Positions 9,044 through 17,690 are shown, counted from the first letter of the stretch. The stretch is 64,000 nt of DNA from an alpha proteobacterium SCGC AAA536-G10 (GCA_000384615.1 ARQU01000001.1:151685-215684), one strand, 5' to 3'. The notes: a model not told the origin generated them from the sequence alone. A program made the numbers and translations.

Positions 9044-9075
9044 AAAGACGACCTAATTATTAGGTCGTCTTTTTT
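9044..9075. terminator. Bidirectional hairpin terminator after dctP copy 1
   Basis: The 14-base arms AAAGACGACCTAAT (9044-9057) and ATTAGGTCGTCTTT (9059-9072) are perfectly complementary, and a T run follows on the plus strand. The stop codon of the convergent aldehyde dehydrogenase lies inside the T run, and the arm provides A-to-T symmetry for the minus strand. The core AAAGACGA/TCGTCTTT is shared with the terminator after dctP copy 2. Confidence 0.9.
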
Positions 9076-10516
9076 ATAAACCAACTTGAGATATAAACTT
9101 TACATTTAAATAAGGTTCAATCCCTTCAGCACCCATTTCAGAACCAAGACCTGAGCCCTTTACACCGCCAAACGGATTTTCAACCAAACCTAAACCATGA
9201 TGATTTATAGATATCTGACCACTTTCTATATTGGATGCTAATTCTTGAGCTAATTTTAGATTATTTGTATAAACATAAGCAGCAAGTCCATATTCTAGAC
9301 GATTAGCTTCATCCAAAGCATCATCCAAGTGGTCGAAAGATGAAATAGGAGCTAAAGGTCCAAATGGTTCTTCATTCATAAGCTTTGAGTCTTTAGAAAC
9401 TTCAGTTAAAACTGTTGGTTCAAAAAAATATCCTTTATTTCCAATCCTCTTTCCCCCAGTAACTATATTTGCTCCCCGATCAACGGCATCTTTAACTAGT
9501 TTCTCAATAGTTTGTAAACGTTTTTCATGAATTAATGGACCCATTTTAATATCATCTTCAAGCCCGTTGCCCACTTTTATTGATCGAACGTTTGCAACAA
9601 AAAGATTTAGAAACTTTTCATATACTTTTTTGTGAACTAAAAAACGTGAAGGAGAAATACAAATTTGGCCTGCATTTCTAAATTTAGTCCCTACTAAAAT
9701 ATTAGCAGCAGTCTCTATATTTGCGTCTTCGCAAATAATAGCAGGTGAATGTCCACCAAGCTCCATAGTAACTTTTTTCATGTAACGACCAGCTAAAGAC
9801 ATAAGCTGCTTTCCTACTTGTGTAGAACCAGTAAATGTTACTTTTTTAACAATTGGATGAGGAATAAGATATTCTGAAATTTCAGAAGGAATTCCAAAAA
9901 CAAGGTTTAATGTTCCTTTAGGAATTCCAGCCTCATCAAAAGCTTTAACAAACTCTGCTGTACTTGTAGGAGTTTCTTCAGGGCCTTTAACTATAATACT
10001 ACATCCAGAAGCTAGTGCGGGTGCAATTTTTCTTGCAGTTTGTTGAACTGGCCAATTCCATGGCGTAAATGCTGCAACTACACCCACTGGTTCCTTAAAT
10101 ACAAATTGGTTTACAGCCTTTAATCTTGATGGAATTATTCTTCCATATGCCCTCCTCCCTTCTTCTGCAAACCACTCTATTTGATCAATGCCCATGCCCA
10201 ATTCAATTTCAGCGTCTGCAATTGGTTTCCCAGACTCAATTGTCATTAATTTTGCAATATCTTTAGTTCTTGATTTTAAAATATCAGCAGCTTTTCTCAT
10301 TATTTTTGATCTTTCAAGAGCAGAAAAATTTTTCCAAGTTAAAAATCCTTTTTGGGCTGAATTAAGGGCTAAATCCAAATCTTCCTTTCTTGCATGAGAG
10401 ACAGTACCGATATAATCTTCGGTGGCTGGATTATGAATCTCTATTGTTTCTTCTTTTACTGAATCAACCCAGTATCCGTTAATAAAAAGTTTCGTTGATA
10501 TATACTTATCTTTCAT
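9074..10516 (-). CDS. NAD(P)-dependent aldehyde dehydrogenase
   Basis: This 480-residue enzyme has all ALDH catalytic residues: N154 (TPWNWP), K177 (IIVKGPE), the coenzyme loop FTGSTQVG (228-235), general base E252 (ELGGHSP) and nucleophile C286 (NAGQICISP). It oxidises an aldehyde to an acid; the closest style is succinate-semialdehyde or glycolaldehyde-type dehydrogenases. It is divergent from tetR and flanked by two copies of a TRAP binding protein, so it probably oxidises a metabolite of the imported compound. It is likely controlled by the TetR protein across the 137-base spacer. Substrate choice is not visible. Confidence 0.92.
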   Translation of the reverse strand: MKDKYISTKLFINGYWVDSVKEETIEIHNPATEDYIGTVSHARKEDLDLALNSAQKGFLTWKNFSALERSKIMRKAADILKSRTKDIAKLMTIESGKPIADAEIELGMGIDQIEWFAEEGRRAYGRIIPSRLKAVNQFVFKEPVGVVAAFTPWNWPVQQTARKIAPALASGCSIIVKGPEETPTSTAEFVKAFDEAGIPKGTLNLVFGIPSEISEYLIPHPIVKKVTFTGSTQVGKQLMSLAGRYMKKVTMELGGHSPAIICEDANIETAANILVGTKFRNAGQICISPSRFLVHKKVYEKFLNLFVANVRSIKVGNGLEDDIKMGPLIHEKRLQTIEKLVKDAVDRGANIVTGGKRIGNKGYFFEPTVLTEVSKDSKLMNEEPFGPLAPISSFDHLDDALDEANRLEYGLAAYVYTNNLKLAQELASNIESGQISINHHGLGLVENPFGGVKGSGLGSEMGAEGIEPYLNVKFISQVGL

Positions 10517-10629
10517 TATTGAGCACCTCCAAATATCAGAATTATTTTAATGAGTTTTTTGAAACAATAGTAACGATATAAATTTCTTGATTTAATTCAA
10601 ATACCATTTAAGTTAAAATTTGACAACAT

Positions 10630-10647
10630 TATAATACCAATCAGTAT
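10630..10647 (+). promoter_or_regulatory. tetR promoter -10 with overlapping TetR-type operator
   Basis: A perfect -10 box TATAAT (10630-10635) overlaps the 14-base dyad ATACCAATCAGTAT (10634-10647). The expected start of transcription falls inside the dyad, and the tetR ATG follows 6 bases later. The leader would therefore be only about 12 bases long and has no clear ribosome site. The dyad matches the centre of the palindrome before dctP copy 2 (ATACTAGTTAGTAT) at 11 of 14 bases, so both are probably bound by the TetR protein encoded here. Confidence 0.6.
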
Positions 10648-10653
10648 CTTATT

Positions 10654-11286
10654 ATGAATAATCAGAAAATTATAAAAAAAAAAGGTCGTCCAAAAACAAT
10701 AGATTTGGAAAAACTTAAAAATATTGCAATGAGTAACTACTGGTCAGATGGTCCAACAAATGTGTCATTAAATCAAATTTGTTATAAAGCTAAAATTTCA
10801 AAACCAGGTTTTTATCGTGAATTTGGAGGTGAAGATGGTCTAATGAAATCAGTATTACTTTTATATAAAAACTCATTGATACAACAAATATTAGATATAT
10901 TAAATTTAGAAAAAACTTTTGATGAAACATTAGACCTTTTGGTGGCATATATAATTGAAAACAAAGATAAAGAACAAAAAGAAAATGGTTGTCTTCTTGC
11001 TAAATTTCGCCAATCACGAGATAAATTTGGTAAAGAAACAAAACAACAGATAGATATTATTTTAAGAGAAAGATATTTAGGCTTTGAGCTTTGGATTAAA
11101 AAAGCTAAATCAAAAGGAGAAATTAATAATCAATTATCTACGAAATTTGTTGCGAATTACATTATTTCACAACTTGATTATGCTGTATCTGGACTTGCTA
11201 ACGGAGAAAAAAACAATTATATCAAAGATGTATTAACTCTTGCCTTGTCTATACTTAGAAAAAAAAATACTAAATATTATAATTAA
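10654..11286 (+). CDS. TetR-family transcriptional repressor
   Basis: This 210-residue regulator has a TetR N-terminal helix-turn-helix. The recognition region VSLNQICYKAKISKPGFYREF lies at about residues 35-55, preceded by a basic KKKGRPKTID tail, and an all-helical ligand domain follows (about 75-205). It lies between aldehyde dehydrogenase (divergent) and dctP copy 2 (downstream, same strand). Matching dyads overlap its own promoter and the one for dctP copy 2, which suggests autorepression and control of the binding protein. The effector may be the TRAP substrate or an aldehyde derived from it (inference). Confidence 0.92.
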   Translation: MNNQKIIKKKGRPKTIDLEKLKNIAMSNYWSDGPTNVSLNQICYKAKISKPGFYREFGGEDGLMKSVLLLYKNSLIQQILDILNLEKTFDETLDLLVAYIIENKDKEQKENGCLLAKFRQSRDKFGKETKQQIDIILRERYLGFELWIKKAKSKGEINNQLSTKFVANYIISQLDYAVSGLANGEKNNYIKDVLTLALSILRKKNTKYYN

Positions 11287-11323
11287 TATCTTATACGAAA
11301 GTCATTTTTAATTTCTTGATTTT

Positions 11324-11349
11324 AAATAAATACTAGTTAGTATTTATTT
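11324..11349. promoter_or_regulatory. 26-base perfect palindrome (TetR operator) before dctP copy 2
   Basis: The 12-base arms AAATAAATACTA (11324-11335) and TAGTATTTATTT (11338-11349) flank GT. The centre ATACTAGTTAGTAT matches the dyad in the tetR promoter at 11 of 14 bases. TTGATT at 11316-11321 with TAGTAT at 11338-11343 could be the -35 and -10 of dctP copy 2, in which case the dyad covers the -10. The following T-rich run means it might also serve as the tetR terminator. Confidence 0.6.
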
Positions 11350-11376
11350 TTTATTTAAAAAAAAGGGGGAGATTTG

Positions 11377-12477
11377 ATGATTAAAAATTTAAAAAATATG
11401 ATACCAATAAGTATTGTAGCTAGTGGTTTAATGATATCAGCATCTTTTGCAGATACAGTTCTTTTAAGAGTTGGTTCCGGACATCCTTCAAAACCTACTT
11501 CTTATGTTACTATGATGGAAAAAGTTTTAGTGCCAAACATAAAAAAAAGAGTTGCGGCGGAAACAAATCATAAAATCAAGATCATAGAAGCTTATGCGGG
11601 TAAAATTGCGAAAGTTCATGAAACATTAGAAGCTGTAGAAAAGGGTTTATTGGATATAGGCTCATATTGCGCATGCTTTGAAGCATCAAAACTTTTACCA
11701 TGGAATTTTGACTATTTTTTACCTTTTACAGCTCAAAATCTAGAAACTACATGGGCAGTGAAACATAAAGTAATTAAAAAATTTCCTCAATTAACGAAAA
11801 TGCTTGAAGATAAATACAACCAAAAATTCCTTGGTATGACAGGTTGGGATGATTATGGCATTGGCACTGTTAAACCTTGGAGCAAAGCAAATGATTTAAA
11901 AGGAGTTAAGATCGTTGCAGCTGGTCCAAATTTACCATGGGTTTCATTATTTGGTGCAGTGCCAGTTACATCAACACTACCAACTCTCTATAACGATTTA
12001 GCTACTGGAGTTGGTGAAGGTAATATTATTTTTCCATCTGCCCAAGCAGGTGGATTTAAATTTTATGAAGTTGCGCCTTATTGGAAAGTCATGGGCTTTG
12101 GTGCAATGGCAGTTAATATTACAACTATAAACCTTGATACTTTAAAAAAATTACCACCAGAAGTTGCTAAAATTATTATTGAGGAAGCAAAAGTTTATGA
12201 ATTAGCAGCAGTTAAAGACGCTCAAGTAAGATATGAAAAAGGTTTAAAAGATCTTGTTAAATTTGGAAAGAAAAAAGGCATTAATGACGCTGTTACATAC
12301 CTGCCATTAGACCAACAAAAAATTTGGGCAAATGTTATTAAAGATTGGCCAAATACTAGAGCGCAAGATATTACAAAAGAATATGGAATTGATGGAGCTG
12401 CTCTAATGAATGCATACATAGAGGAAATTGAAAAAACAGGACATAAATTTCCAGTACGTTATAAAATTGGTGGTTAA
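11377..12477 (+). CDS. TRAP solute-binding protein (DctP family), orphan copy 2
   Basis: This 366-residue periplasmic binding protein has a signal peptide ending near SFADT and the same length and motifs as copy 1 at 7922-9022, including the CxC pair (CAC instead of CVC near residue 100) and an identical C-terminal HKFPVRYKIGG. The ATG at 11377 is preferred to the TTG one codon earlier because it follows AGGGGGAG at normal spacing. No dctQM genes accompany it, so it probably docks on the permease of copy 1. Differences cluster in ligand-side segments (for example GSIPVTS/GAVPVTS, QTITT/VNITT), suggesting a related but distinct ligand or affinity. Confidence 0.92.
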   Translation: MIKNLKNMIPISIVASGLMISASFADTVLLRVGSGHPSKPTSYVTMMEKVLVPNIKKRVAAETNHKIKIIEAYAGKIAKVHETLEAVEKGLLDIGSYCACFEASKLLPWNFDYFLPFTAQNLETTWAVKHKVIKKFPQLTKMLEDKYNQKFLGMTGWDDYGIGTVKPWSKANDLKGVKIVAAGPNLPWVSLFGAVPVTSTLPTLYNDLATGVGEGNIIFPSAQAGGFKFYEVAPYWKVMGFGAMAVNITTINLDTLKKLPPEVAKIIIEEAKVYELAAVKDAQVRYEKGLKDLVKFGKKKGINDAVTYLPLDQQKIWANVIKDWPNTRAQDITKEYGIDGAALMNAYIEEIEKTGHKFPVRYKIGG

Positions 12478-12500
12478 TTAACTTAACATTTATATCATAT

Positions 12501-12530
12501 AAAAGACGATCATTTTGGTCGTCTTTTATG
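12501..12530 (+). terminator. Hairpin terminator after dctP copy 2
   Basis: AAAAGACGA (12501-12509) pairs with TCGTCTTTT (12519-12527), extended inward by a T-G wobble and a C-G pair around a five-base loop. The arm core is the same as in the terminator after dctP copy 1, while the inner stem differs on both sides so that pairing is kept. This suggests the 3' end was copied together with the gene. Confidence 0.8.
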
Positions 12531-12548
12531 TTTTAGGGATAAATAATT

Positions 12549-12782
12549 ATGAAAGAAAGTTTTTTATTTTATTTTTCAACTTTTATTTCTGGAATTTTAA
12601 TTACTATGTTTATAAGTGCTTTAGTAACTTTTTTAGCTATTTCTGATATTAATATTTTTTTTAATGTTTGGCCAAAAAACTGGCTTTACGCTGCATTGGC
12701 AGCTTTTCCTGTTATTATTTTAGTAAGACCAATATCGCTGAAAATTACTCAAAAATTAGCTGGTATTATTTTTTCTAATTAG
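12549..12782 (+). CDS. DUF2798 small membrane protein
   Basis: This 77-residue protein has two hydrophobic helices (about 8-33 and 44-66) separated by a short loop with WPKNWLYA, ending in the PxxxxITQKLAG tail seen in DUF2798 proteins. Its function is unknown. It lies alone between the terminator of dctP copy 2 and the tctC gene, 103 bases upstream of the latter. It may be part of the transporter locus or an independent gene; nothing in the sequence decides this. Length and layout are normal for the family. Confidence 0.7.
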   Translation: MKESFLFYFSTFISGILITMFISALVTFLAISDINIFFNVWPKNWLYAALAAFPVIILVRPISLKITQKLAGIIFSN

Positions 12783-12885
12783 CATTATCAGCAATTCTTA
12801 TCAAACCCATAAGAATTTATTGTTTAATTATTTGGTATTTATTTAATAGCATATTTAGCTATCAATAATAAATATGGAGGTTAAA

Positions 12886-13995
12886 ATGAAAATAAATAAT
12901 AATAATATTTCTAGAAGAAGTGTTTTAAAAGGAGCCGGAGCTACTTTTGTTGCTTTAGAAATAGGTTTGTCATCGTCAATTGCTTCAGCATCAAATTGGC
13001 CCTCTAAACCAATTACTGTCGTCATTATGTATGGTGCCGGTGGTGGTACAGATACCATTACAAGGGTGTTAGTCGACGAAATGGCTAAAAACACTGGTTG
13101 GAATATTAAAGCTATTAATAAACCCGGAGCTGTTGGAGGAATTGCAACAAAATATGTTTCCGCACAAAAATCTGACGGTTACACCATTTTAGGTGCAGCT
13201 AACTATAACAAGTTTGTTAGAGTTATGGGTCATATGCCTGCTGATCAATTGCCTTGGGAAAATTGGGTGTTTATGCAAGCAGCAAATTCCCTAGCTAGTT
13301 GGTCAGTTAGACCAGATTCACCATATAAAACTTTTGACGATGTAGTTAAAGCAGCCAAAAAAAATCCTGGTAAAATATCTATTTCAACCTCAGGAACCGG
13401 TGGTTTATGGCATGAATTGGCTTTACTGGTGAGTGATGCAGCTGACATACGTTTAAAGTTTGTTCCGTATAAAGGGGGTAAAAAGGCTACCCTTGCAGGA
13501 CTTCAAGGTGAGACTGACATTGCTGGCGGTGGTGTTCATGAACACATAAGCTTAGTGAGAGCTGGAAAGTTAAGAAACCTTCAACAAACTGGAAGAAGTG
13601 ATATAAAAGTTGATGGAATCACATTACCATCTATTGGATCAATTTTACCTTCAACAAAACCATTTTTACCATTTGGAGGTTGCTATAACTTAATTATGCA
13701 AAGAGATACACCTGCAGAAGTTATTAAAATGGTAGCTGCAGAATATAAGAAAGCTGTGGCATCTGATAAATTTATGTCGATTGCAAATAAAAAGTTTTTT
13801 GACATAGATGTTAAGTTTGGAGAAGATGCTGATAAGAGAGCAGCACAACTTGAAACAATGACTGTACATACTTTTAACAAATATGCAGATCAAATGGGCA
13901 AAAAAGTTAAAAATAATACTGAGTTAGGGCTGCCAACACCTGATAATTTTGAAAAATGGTGGCCACCAAAAGGATATAAACCTATTAAAATTTAG
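12886..13995 (+). CDS. tctC: Tripartite tricarboxylate transporter binding protein (TctC)
   Basis: This TctC-family (Bug) periplasmic binding protein is 369 residues long from the ATG at 12886. An earlier frame start would lie upstream of the GGAGG ribosome site at 12877-12881, so it was rejected. The N terminus SRRSVLKGAG (about residues 9-18) is a twin-arginine-type signal followed by a hydrophobic stretch, which suggests Tat export, unusual for the family. The mature protein has WPSKPITVVIMYGAGGGTD, typical of the first strand and ligand loop. tctB and tctA follow directly. Bug proteins bind citrate, dicarboxylates, amino acids or aromatic acids; the ligand is unknown. Confidence 0.9.
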   Translation: MKINNNNISRRSVLKGAGATFVALEIGLSSSIASASNWPSKPITVVIMYGAGGGTDTITRVLVDEMAKNTGWNIKAINKPGAVGGIATKYVSAQKSDGYTILGAANYNKFVRVMGHMPADQLPWENWVFMQAANSLASWSVRPDSPYKTFDDVVKAAKKNPGKISISTSGTGGLWHELALLVSDAADIRLKFVPYKGGKKATLAGLQGETDIAGGGVHEHISLVRAGKLRNLQQTGRSDIKVDGITLPSIGSILPSTKPFLPFGGCYNLIMQRDTPAEVIKMVAAEYKKAVASDKFMSIANKKFFDIDVKFGEDADKRAAQLETMTVHTFNKYADQMGKKVKNNTELGLPTPDNFEKWWPPKGYKPIKI

Positions 13996-13998
13996 TTT

Positions 13999-14553
13999 AT
14001 GGAAGAAAATTTAAATAAAAGAAAATATATATCTGAAGATGAAGGAGCAGGTAAAGCTGCTCCTATCATCGAAATTATTTCATCTCTATTTCTTATTTTA
14101 GTTATAATTTGGTTTTTATTTGAATCTTTGAAAATTAATATTCCTGATAATAATTTTTTAACTGCTCCTTCATTGTTACCTATTATATTTTCAATTTCTA
14201 TATTAGTAATGTTATTACTAATTTTTAAAAATGGAGTAAAATCTTTAAACATAAAAGATGAAGTAAGTACATTAAAATCACAACCTTATATTAAAAACTT
14301 AATATCTCCTATTATACTATTCATTTATATTTTTTTATTAACAAATTTTACATTTTCTTACGATTTAAAAATTTATAGTTTGTCCTTAAATATTGGTCCC
14401 TTCCTTTTTTTTACCTTTATCTTTACTACTTTGTTTCTATTCATTTATTGGAAAACTAAAATTATCAATTGTATTATAACTTCATTAGTTTGGTCTATAT
14501 TTTTATCATTAAGTTTTACCAATTTTTTTAATATTCCATTACCAGGTAGTTAA
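13999..14553 (+). CDS. tctB: Tripartite tricarboxylate transporter small subunit (TctB)
   Basis: This 184-residue membrane protein has four hydrophobic segments (about residues 24-44, 55-75, 96-118 and 128-180 split in two). It is the small permease partner of TctA. Sequence conservation in TctB is weak, so the call rests on the layout and on its place between tctC (gap of 3 bases) and tctA (start codon directly after this stop codon). The charged N-terminal tail is cytoplasmic. Translational coupling with tctA is likely from the zero-base spacing. Confidence 0.85.
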   Translation: MEENLNKRKYISEDEGAGKAAPIIEIISSLFLILVIIWFLFESLKINIPDNNFLTAPSLLPIIFSISILVMLLLIFKNGVKSLNIKDEVSTLKSQPYIKNLISPIILFIYIFLLTNFTFSYDLKIYSLSLNIGPFLFFTFIFTTLFLFIYWKTKIINCIITSLVWSIFLSLSFTNFFNIPLPGS

Positions 14554-16023
14554 ATGATTTATGAGACTCTATTAAGTGTTTTTCAGCCATTTCTTTTATT
14601 AATAATAATTATAGGCGTTTCACTTGGAATTATCTGGGGTGCATTGCCTGGATTATCAACAACAATGGCTATGGCGCTATTAATAGGTTTTACATCTACA
14701 ATGAGTCAAGACGTTGCGATCTGTTTTATGTTAGGTGTCTATACAGGCTCTGTATTTGGTGGTGCCATATCAGCTATTCTAATAAATATTCCTGGGACAC
14801 CCGACGCTGTTCCTACAATGATAGAAGGTCATGCTTTAGCAAAAAAAGGTGAAGCTGGTACTGCTCTTGGCACATCAATTTTTGGATCCTTTATAGGTAA
14901 TTGGGTAGGTATACTACTTTTAATTTTTTTAATGCCCTTCCTCATTGCCATCGCATTAAAATTTAAGTCTTGGGAGATGTTCTTACTGGCAATTATTGGA
15001 ATTTCAGTTTGTGGAACTATGTGTTCTGGAGAGCTCCCTATAAAAGGATGGATAGTAGGCTTTATTGGAATTTTGATTGCTATGGTTGGAATAGATCCAA
15101 TTTATGGTGTTGAAAGATATACTTTTGACAATCCAAATCTCTATGATGGCTTTAGTTACATCCCAATTTTAATTGGTTTATTTGGAATTTGTGAGATAAT
15201 TAAGACTTTACCTAATGAGGAAAAGTCACCTATTCCTAAATCTATTGGAAAACTTTTTTTACCTTTCTCTATCTTAAAAAAATACATTTTTACAGCATTT
15301 AGGTCAGGCTTAATTGGTACGTTTATTGGTGCACTTCCAGGTGCAGGGGCGAATGTTGCGTCATTTCTTTCATATGACATAGGAAGAAAACAAGCATCAA
15401 AAAGTGAAAAAGATAAGTGGGGAAAAGGAAGTTATGAAGCAATAGTTTGTGCTGAAGTTGCTAACAATGCTAATATAGGTGGATCAATGTTGCCTACTTT
15501 AGCACTAGGAATTCCTGGAAATGCCGCAGCTGCAGCTTTGCTTGCTGCTTTAACAATGAAAAATGTAGTAGTAGGCCCAACAATTGAAATTGATCATCCT
15601 GGCCTGGTATATTTTATCTATGCTGTTTTGTTAGTTGCTAACTTTTTTATGTATGCTATGGCAATAGCTTTAATAAAACCATGTATTAAATTATTCTCCC
15701 TAAGCAGAGGGTTTTTACTACCATTAATTATACCAGTTTGTATTTTAGGGGCATATGCAGCCAGACTTAATTTGTCAGATTTATGGGTAATGTTTTATGC
15801 AGGAATTTTTGGTTATTTTCTTACTATGTCAAAGTACCCTACTGCGCCTGCAGTTTTAGGCGTTATTTTAGGTCCAATGGCAGATGAAAATTTAAGAAGG
15901 TCATTGATGATATTTTCAGAGAAAAATATTAGTTATTTTTTTGAGCAATATATCGGATTAATTTTATTGTTAATTTTAACGTACGTAATTTATGATGGTT
16001 TAAAAAGATTAAGAGTAAATTAA
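14554..16023 (+). CDS. tctA: Tripartite tricarboxylate transporter large permease (TctA)
   Basis: This 489-residue permease has about 12 membrane helices and the TctA motifs GALPGLSTTMAMAL (about residues 29-42), GGAISAILINIPGTPDA (70-86) and, in the second half, GALPGAGANVASFLSYDIGR with NNANIGGSMLPTLALGIPG. The paired GALPG repeats are the pseudo-symmetric substrate loops of the family. The ATG follows the tctB stop directly. It faces the minus-strand cyclase gene with only 3 bases between the stop codons, and no separate terminator is visible. The imported substrate may feed the neighbouring cyclase or monooxygenase genes (inference). Confidence 0.95.
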   Translation: MIYETLLSVFQPFLLLIIIIGVSLGIIWGALPGLSTTMAMALLIGFTSTMSQDVAICFMLGVYTGSVFGGAISAILINIPGTPDAVPTMIEGHALAKKGEAGTALGTSIFGSFIGNWVGILLLIFLMPFLIAIALKFKSWEMFLLAIIGISVCGTMCSGELPIKGWIVGFIGILIAMVGIDPIYGVERYTFDNPNLYDGFSYIPILIGLFGICEIIKTLPNEEKSPIPKSIGKLFLPFSILKKYIFTAFRSGLIGTFIGALPGAGANVASFLSYDIGRKQASKSEKDKWGKGSYEAIVCAEVANNANIGGSMLPTLALGIPGNAAAAALLAALTMKNVVVGPTIEIDHPGLVYFIYAVLLVANFFMYAMAIALIKPCIKLFSLSRGFLLPLIIPVCILGAYAARLNLSDLWVMFYAGIFGYFLTMSKYPTAPAVLGVILGPMADENLRRSLMIFSEKNISYFFEQYIGLILLLILTYVIYDGLKRLRVN

Positions 16024-16026
16024 ATG

Positions 16027-16803
16027 TTAATTCAATATAGCGACTACTCTTACAAAACCTGCTGAGCCATTCTTTATTTTAAATGGAAATGCAGACACAG
16101 TAAAACCAAAATCTGGCAATTTATCTAAATTGGCTAACTTTTCAATATGTGAGTAGCCTGTAACCATTCCAGCTCTATGTCCTTCCCAAATAATTGAAGG
16201 ATCTTTACTTATTTTATATTTTTCTGCAGTATGAATAAACGGAGCATCCCAACTCCAAGCATCAGTCCCAGTAACTCTTACTCCTTGATCAAGTAAAAAA
16301 AGTGTTGCTTCTTTTCCGATGCCACAACCCTTCGATAAAAAATCATCTTGTCCGTATCTTTCACCAGCAGAAGTATTAACTAAAACAATATCAAGGGATT
16401 TTAAGGTATATTTAATTTTTTTTAATTCCGCACTTAAATCGTTTTTTGTTAGAACATAACCATCATCATAAGAGCGTAAATCTAACTTAACACCATCACT
16501 AAAACACCATTCTAATGGTATCTCATCTATTGTAACGGCTCTTTCTCCATTATTCATGGTAGAATGATAATGATATGGGGCATCCATATGTGTACCGTTA
16601 TGAGTACTAACGGTTATTGTTTCCATGGCCCAACCTTCACCACCTGGCAAATCTGATTGTTTTAAACCAGGAAAAAAGCTTGTCATTTCCTCAGCCGTTT
16701 CTTGATGATGATGATATTTAATCTTCGGTAACATAAAATCAGGATCAGATTTTATTCCCTCTTGCAAACTTACTGACAAATCTATGAATTTTTTTTTCAT
16801 CAC
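16027..16803 (-). CDS. Cyclase/kynurenine formamidase-like metal hydrolase
   Basis: This 258-residue member of the cyclase family (PF04199) has the metal-binding block HNGTHMDAPYHYH: H68, H72, D74 and H78. Family members include kynurenine formamidase and isatin hydrolase, which open or trim amide bonds. It is the last gene of a minus-strand set of four (HIBADH-like, cupin, YciI, cyclase) with gaps of 4-19 bases, so it is very probably cotranscribed. A second, longer cyclase is encoded at 21080-22048 in the facing cluster. The substrate is unknown, but ring or amide hydrolysis in a catabolic route is plausible. Confidence 0.88.
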   Translation of the reverse strand: MMKKKFIDLSVSLQEGIKSDPDFMLPKIKYHHHQETAEEMTSFFPGLKQSDLPGGEGWAMETITVSTHNGTHMDAPYHYHSTMNNGERAVTIDEIPLEWCFSDGVKLDLRSYDDGYVLTKNDLSAELKKIKYTLKSLDIVLVNTSAGERYGQDDFLSKGCGIGKEATLFLLDQGVRVTGTDAWSWDAPFIHTAEKYKISKDPSIIWEGHRAGMVTGYSHIEKLANLDKLPDFGFTVSAFPFKIKNGSAGFVRVVAILN

Positions 16804-16807
16804 ACCC

Positions 16808-17107
16808 TCAATTCAAACTATTAGACAAATTATCTACTCTCTTATTAAAAGGTGAAATTGTAATTTCATCCCATACTCCAGCTTTATATATTGGATCATT
16901 AATCTGAAAATCTTTTATTTCTTCAATAGTTTCAGCTTCTACCATAAAGAAAGAACCATTCATTATATCGCCTGCTTCATTAGTCAACGGACCAGATAAA
17001 AGTGTTTTAATTGGGTTCGTTGATAAATACTTTCTGTGTTCATCAATTACATCCATTCTTTTTTTAAAAGAATTTGGCTTATCTTTACATAATATAACCC
17101 AGATCAT
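16808..17107 (-). CDS. YciI-family protein
   Basis: This 99-residue protein has the ferredoxin-like fold of YciI: a MIWVILCKDKP first strand, a conserved His in DEHRKYL (H24), GPLTNEAGDIMNGSFFMVEA in the middle, and a terminal NKR tail. Some YciI relatives dehalogenate or open lactone rings (muconolactone isomerase-like), but most have no assigned role. It sits 4 bases upstream of the cyclase in the same transcript, so it probably acts in the same pathway, perhaps on a ring-opening intermediate (inference). Confidence 0.85.
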   Translation of the reverse strand: MIWVILCKDKPNSFKKRMDVIDEHRKYLSTNPIKTLLSGPLTNEAGDIMNGSFFMVEAETIEEIKDFQINDPIYKAGVWDEITISPFNKRVDNLSNSLN

Positions 17108-17126
17108 TTCAAAACCTTAATGCTAT

Positions 17127-17690
17127 TTAGTTATTAGTAGTTTCAAATTGTTTTATTCTTTTATATGCCAGATCTGTAAATTCAGCCTTGGGTGCATTTC
17201 CAGCAATAACTACAAGCAAAAGATGGTCCTTACCTTCTTCACCTTCTGTTACATTCATAAAACGCCGAGAACAACCGGGTGGAAATGATATTACATCACA
17301 TGGGCCGAGATCTACGTACTCAAGTTCATCACCTTCATTCCACTCACATCTCCATTTACCCGTTATTGGCATAAAAGTTTCATTAGTATCATGATTATGC
17401 ATCAAAGGACCCTTTCCTGGTCTGCATCTACAAAAACCAAGATTAAAACCCTCAGAGATATTTATAGCGGGCATTTGTGCATTATCATTGCCAAGCGGTG
17501 ACACATGTTTGCTATCACCCTTTGGTGGCTCAAATCCAATAATATTAATTAGCTCTCTAGTACATTCAGGAAGTTTACTATCTGGCAAACCTAATTTTGA
17601 ACCACTTTGATTTGAAAAAAAAGCAATTCTTTTATTCATATCGTCTCTCGATAATGTTTTTATCTCTGGAAGTTTTGTTTCTGTTTTCAT
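17127..17690 (-). CDS. Cupin-domain protein
   Basis: This 187-residue protein has one cupin barrel in its second half. Motif 1 contains HNHDTNETFMPITGKW (about residues 97-112) with metal-type His residues and Glu; motif 2 contains GPCDVISFPPGCSRRFMNV (about 128-146). Cupins in this setting can be dioxygenases, isomerases or sensors. It lies between the HIBADH-like gene (9 bases upstream) and yciI (19 bases downstream) on the minus strand. The precise activity cannot be told. Confidence 0.85.
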   Translation of the reverse strand: MKTETKLPEIKTLSRDDMNKRIAFFSNQSGSKLGLPDSKLPECTRELINIIGFEPPKGDSKHVSPLGNDNAQMPAINISEGFNLGFCRCRPGKGPLMHNHDTNETFMPITGKWRCEWNEGDELEYVDLGPCDVISFPPGCSRRFMNVTEGEEGKDHLLLVVIAGNAPKAEFTDLAYKRIKQFETTNN

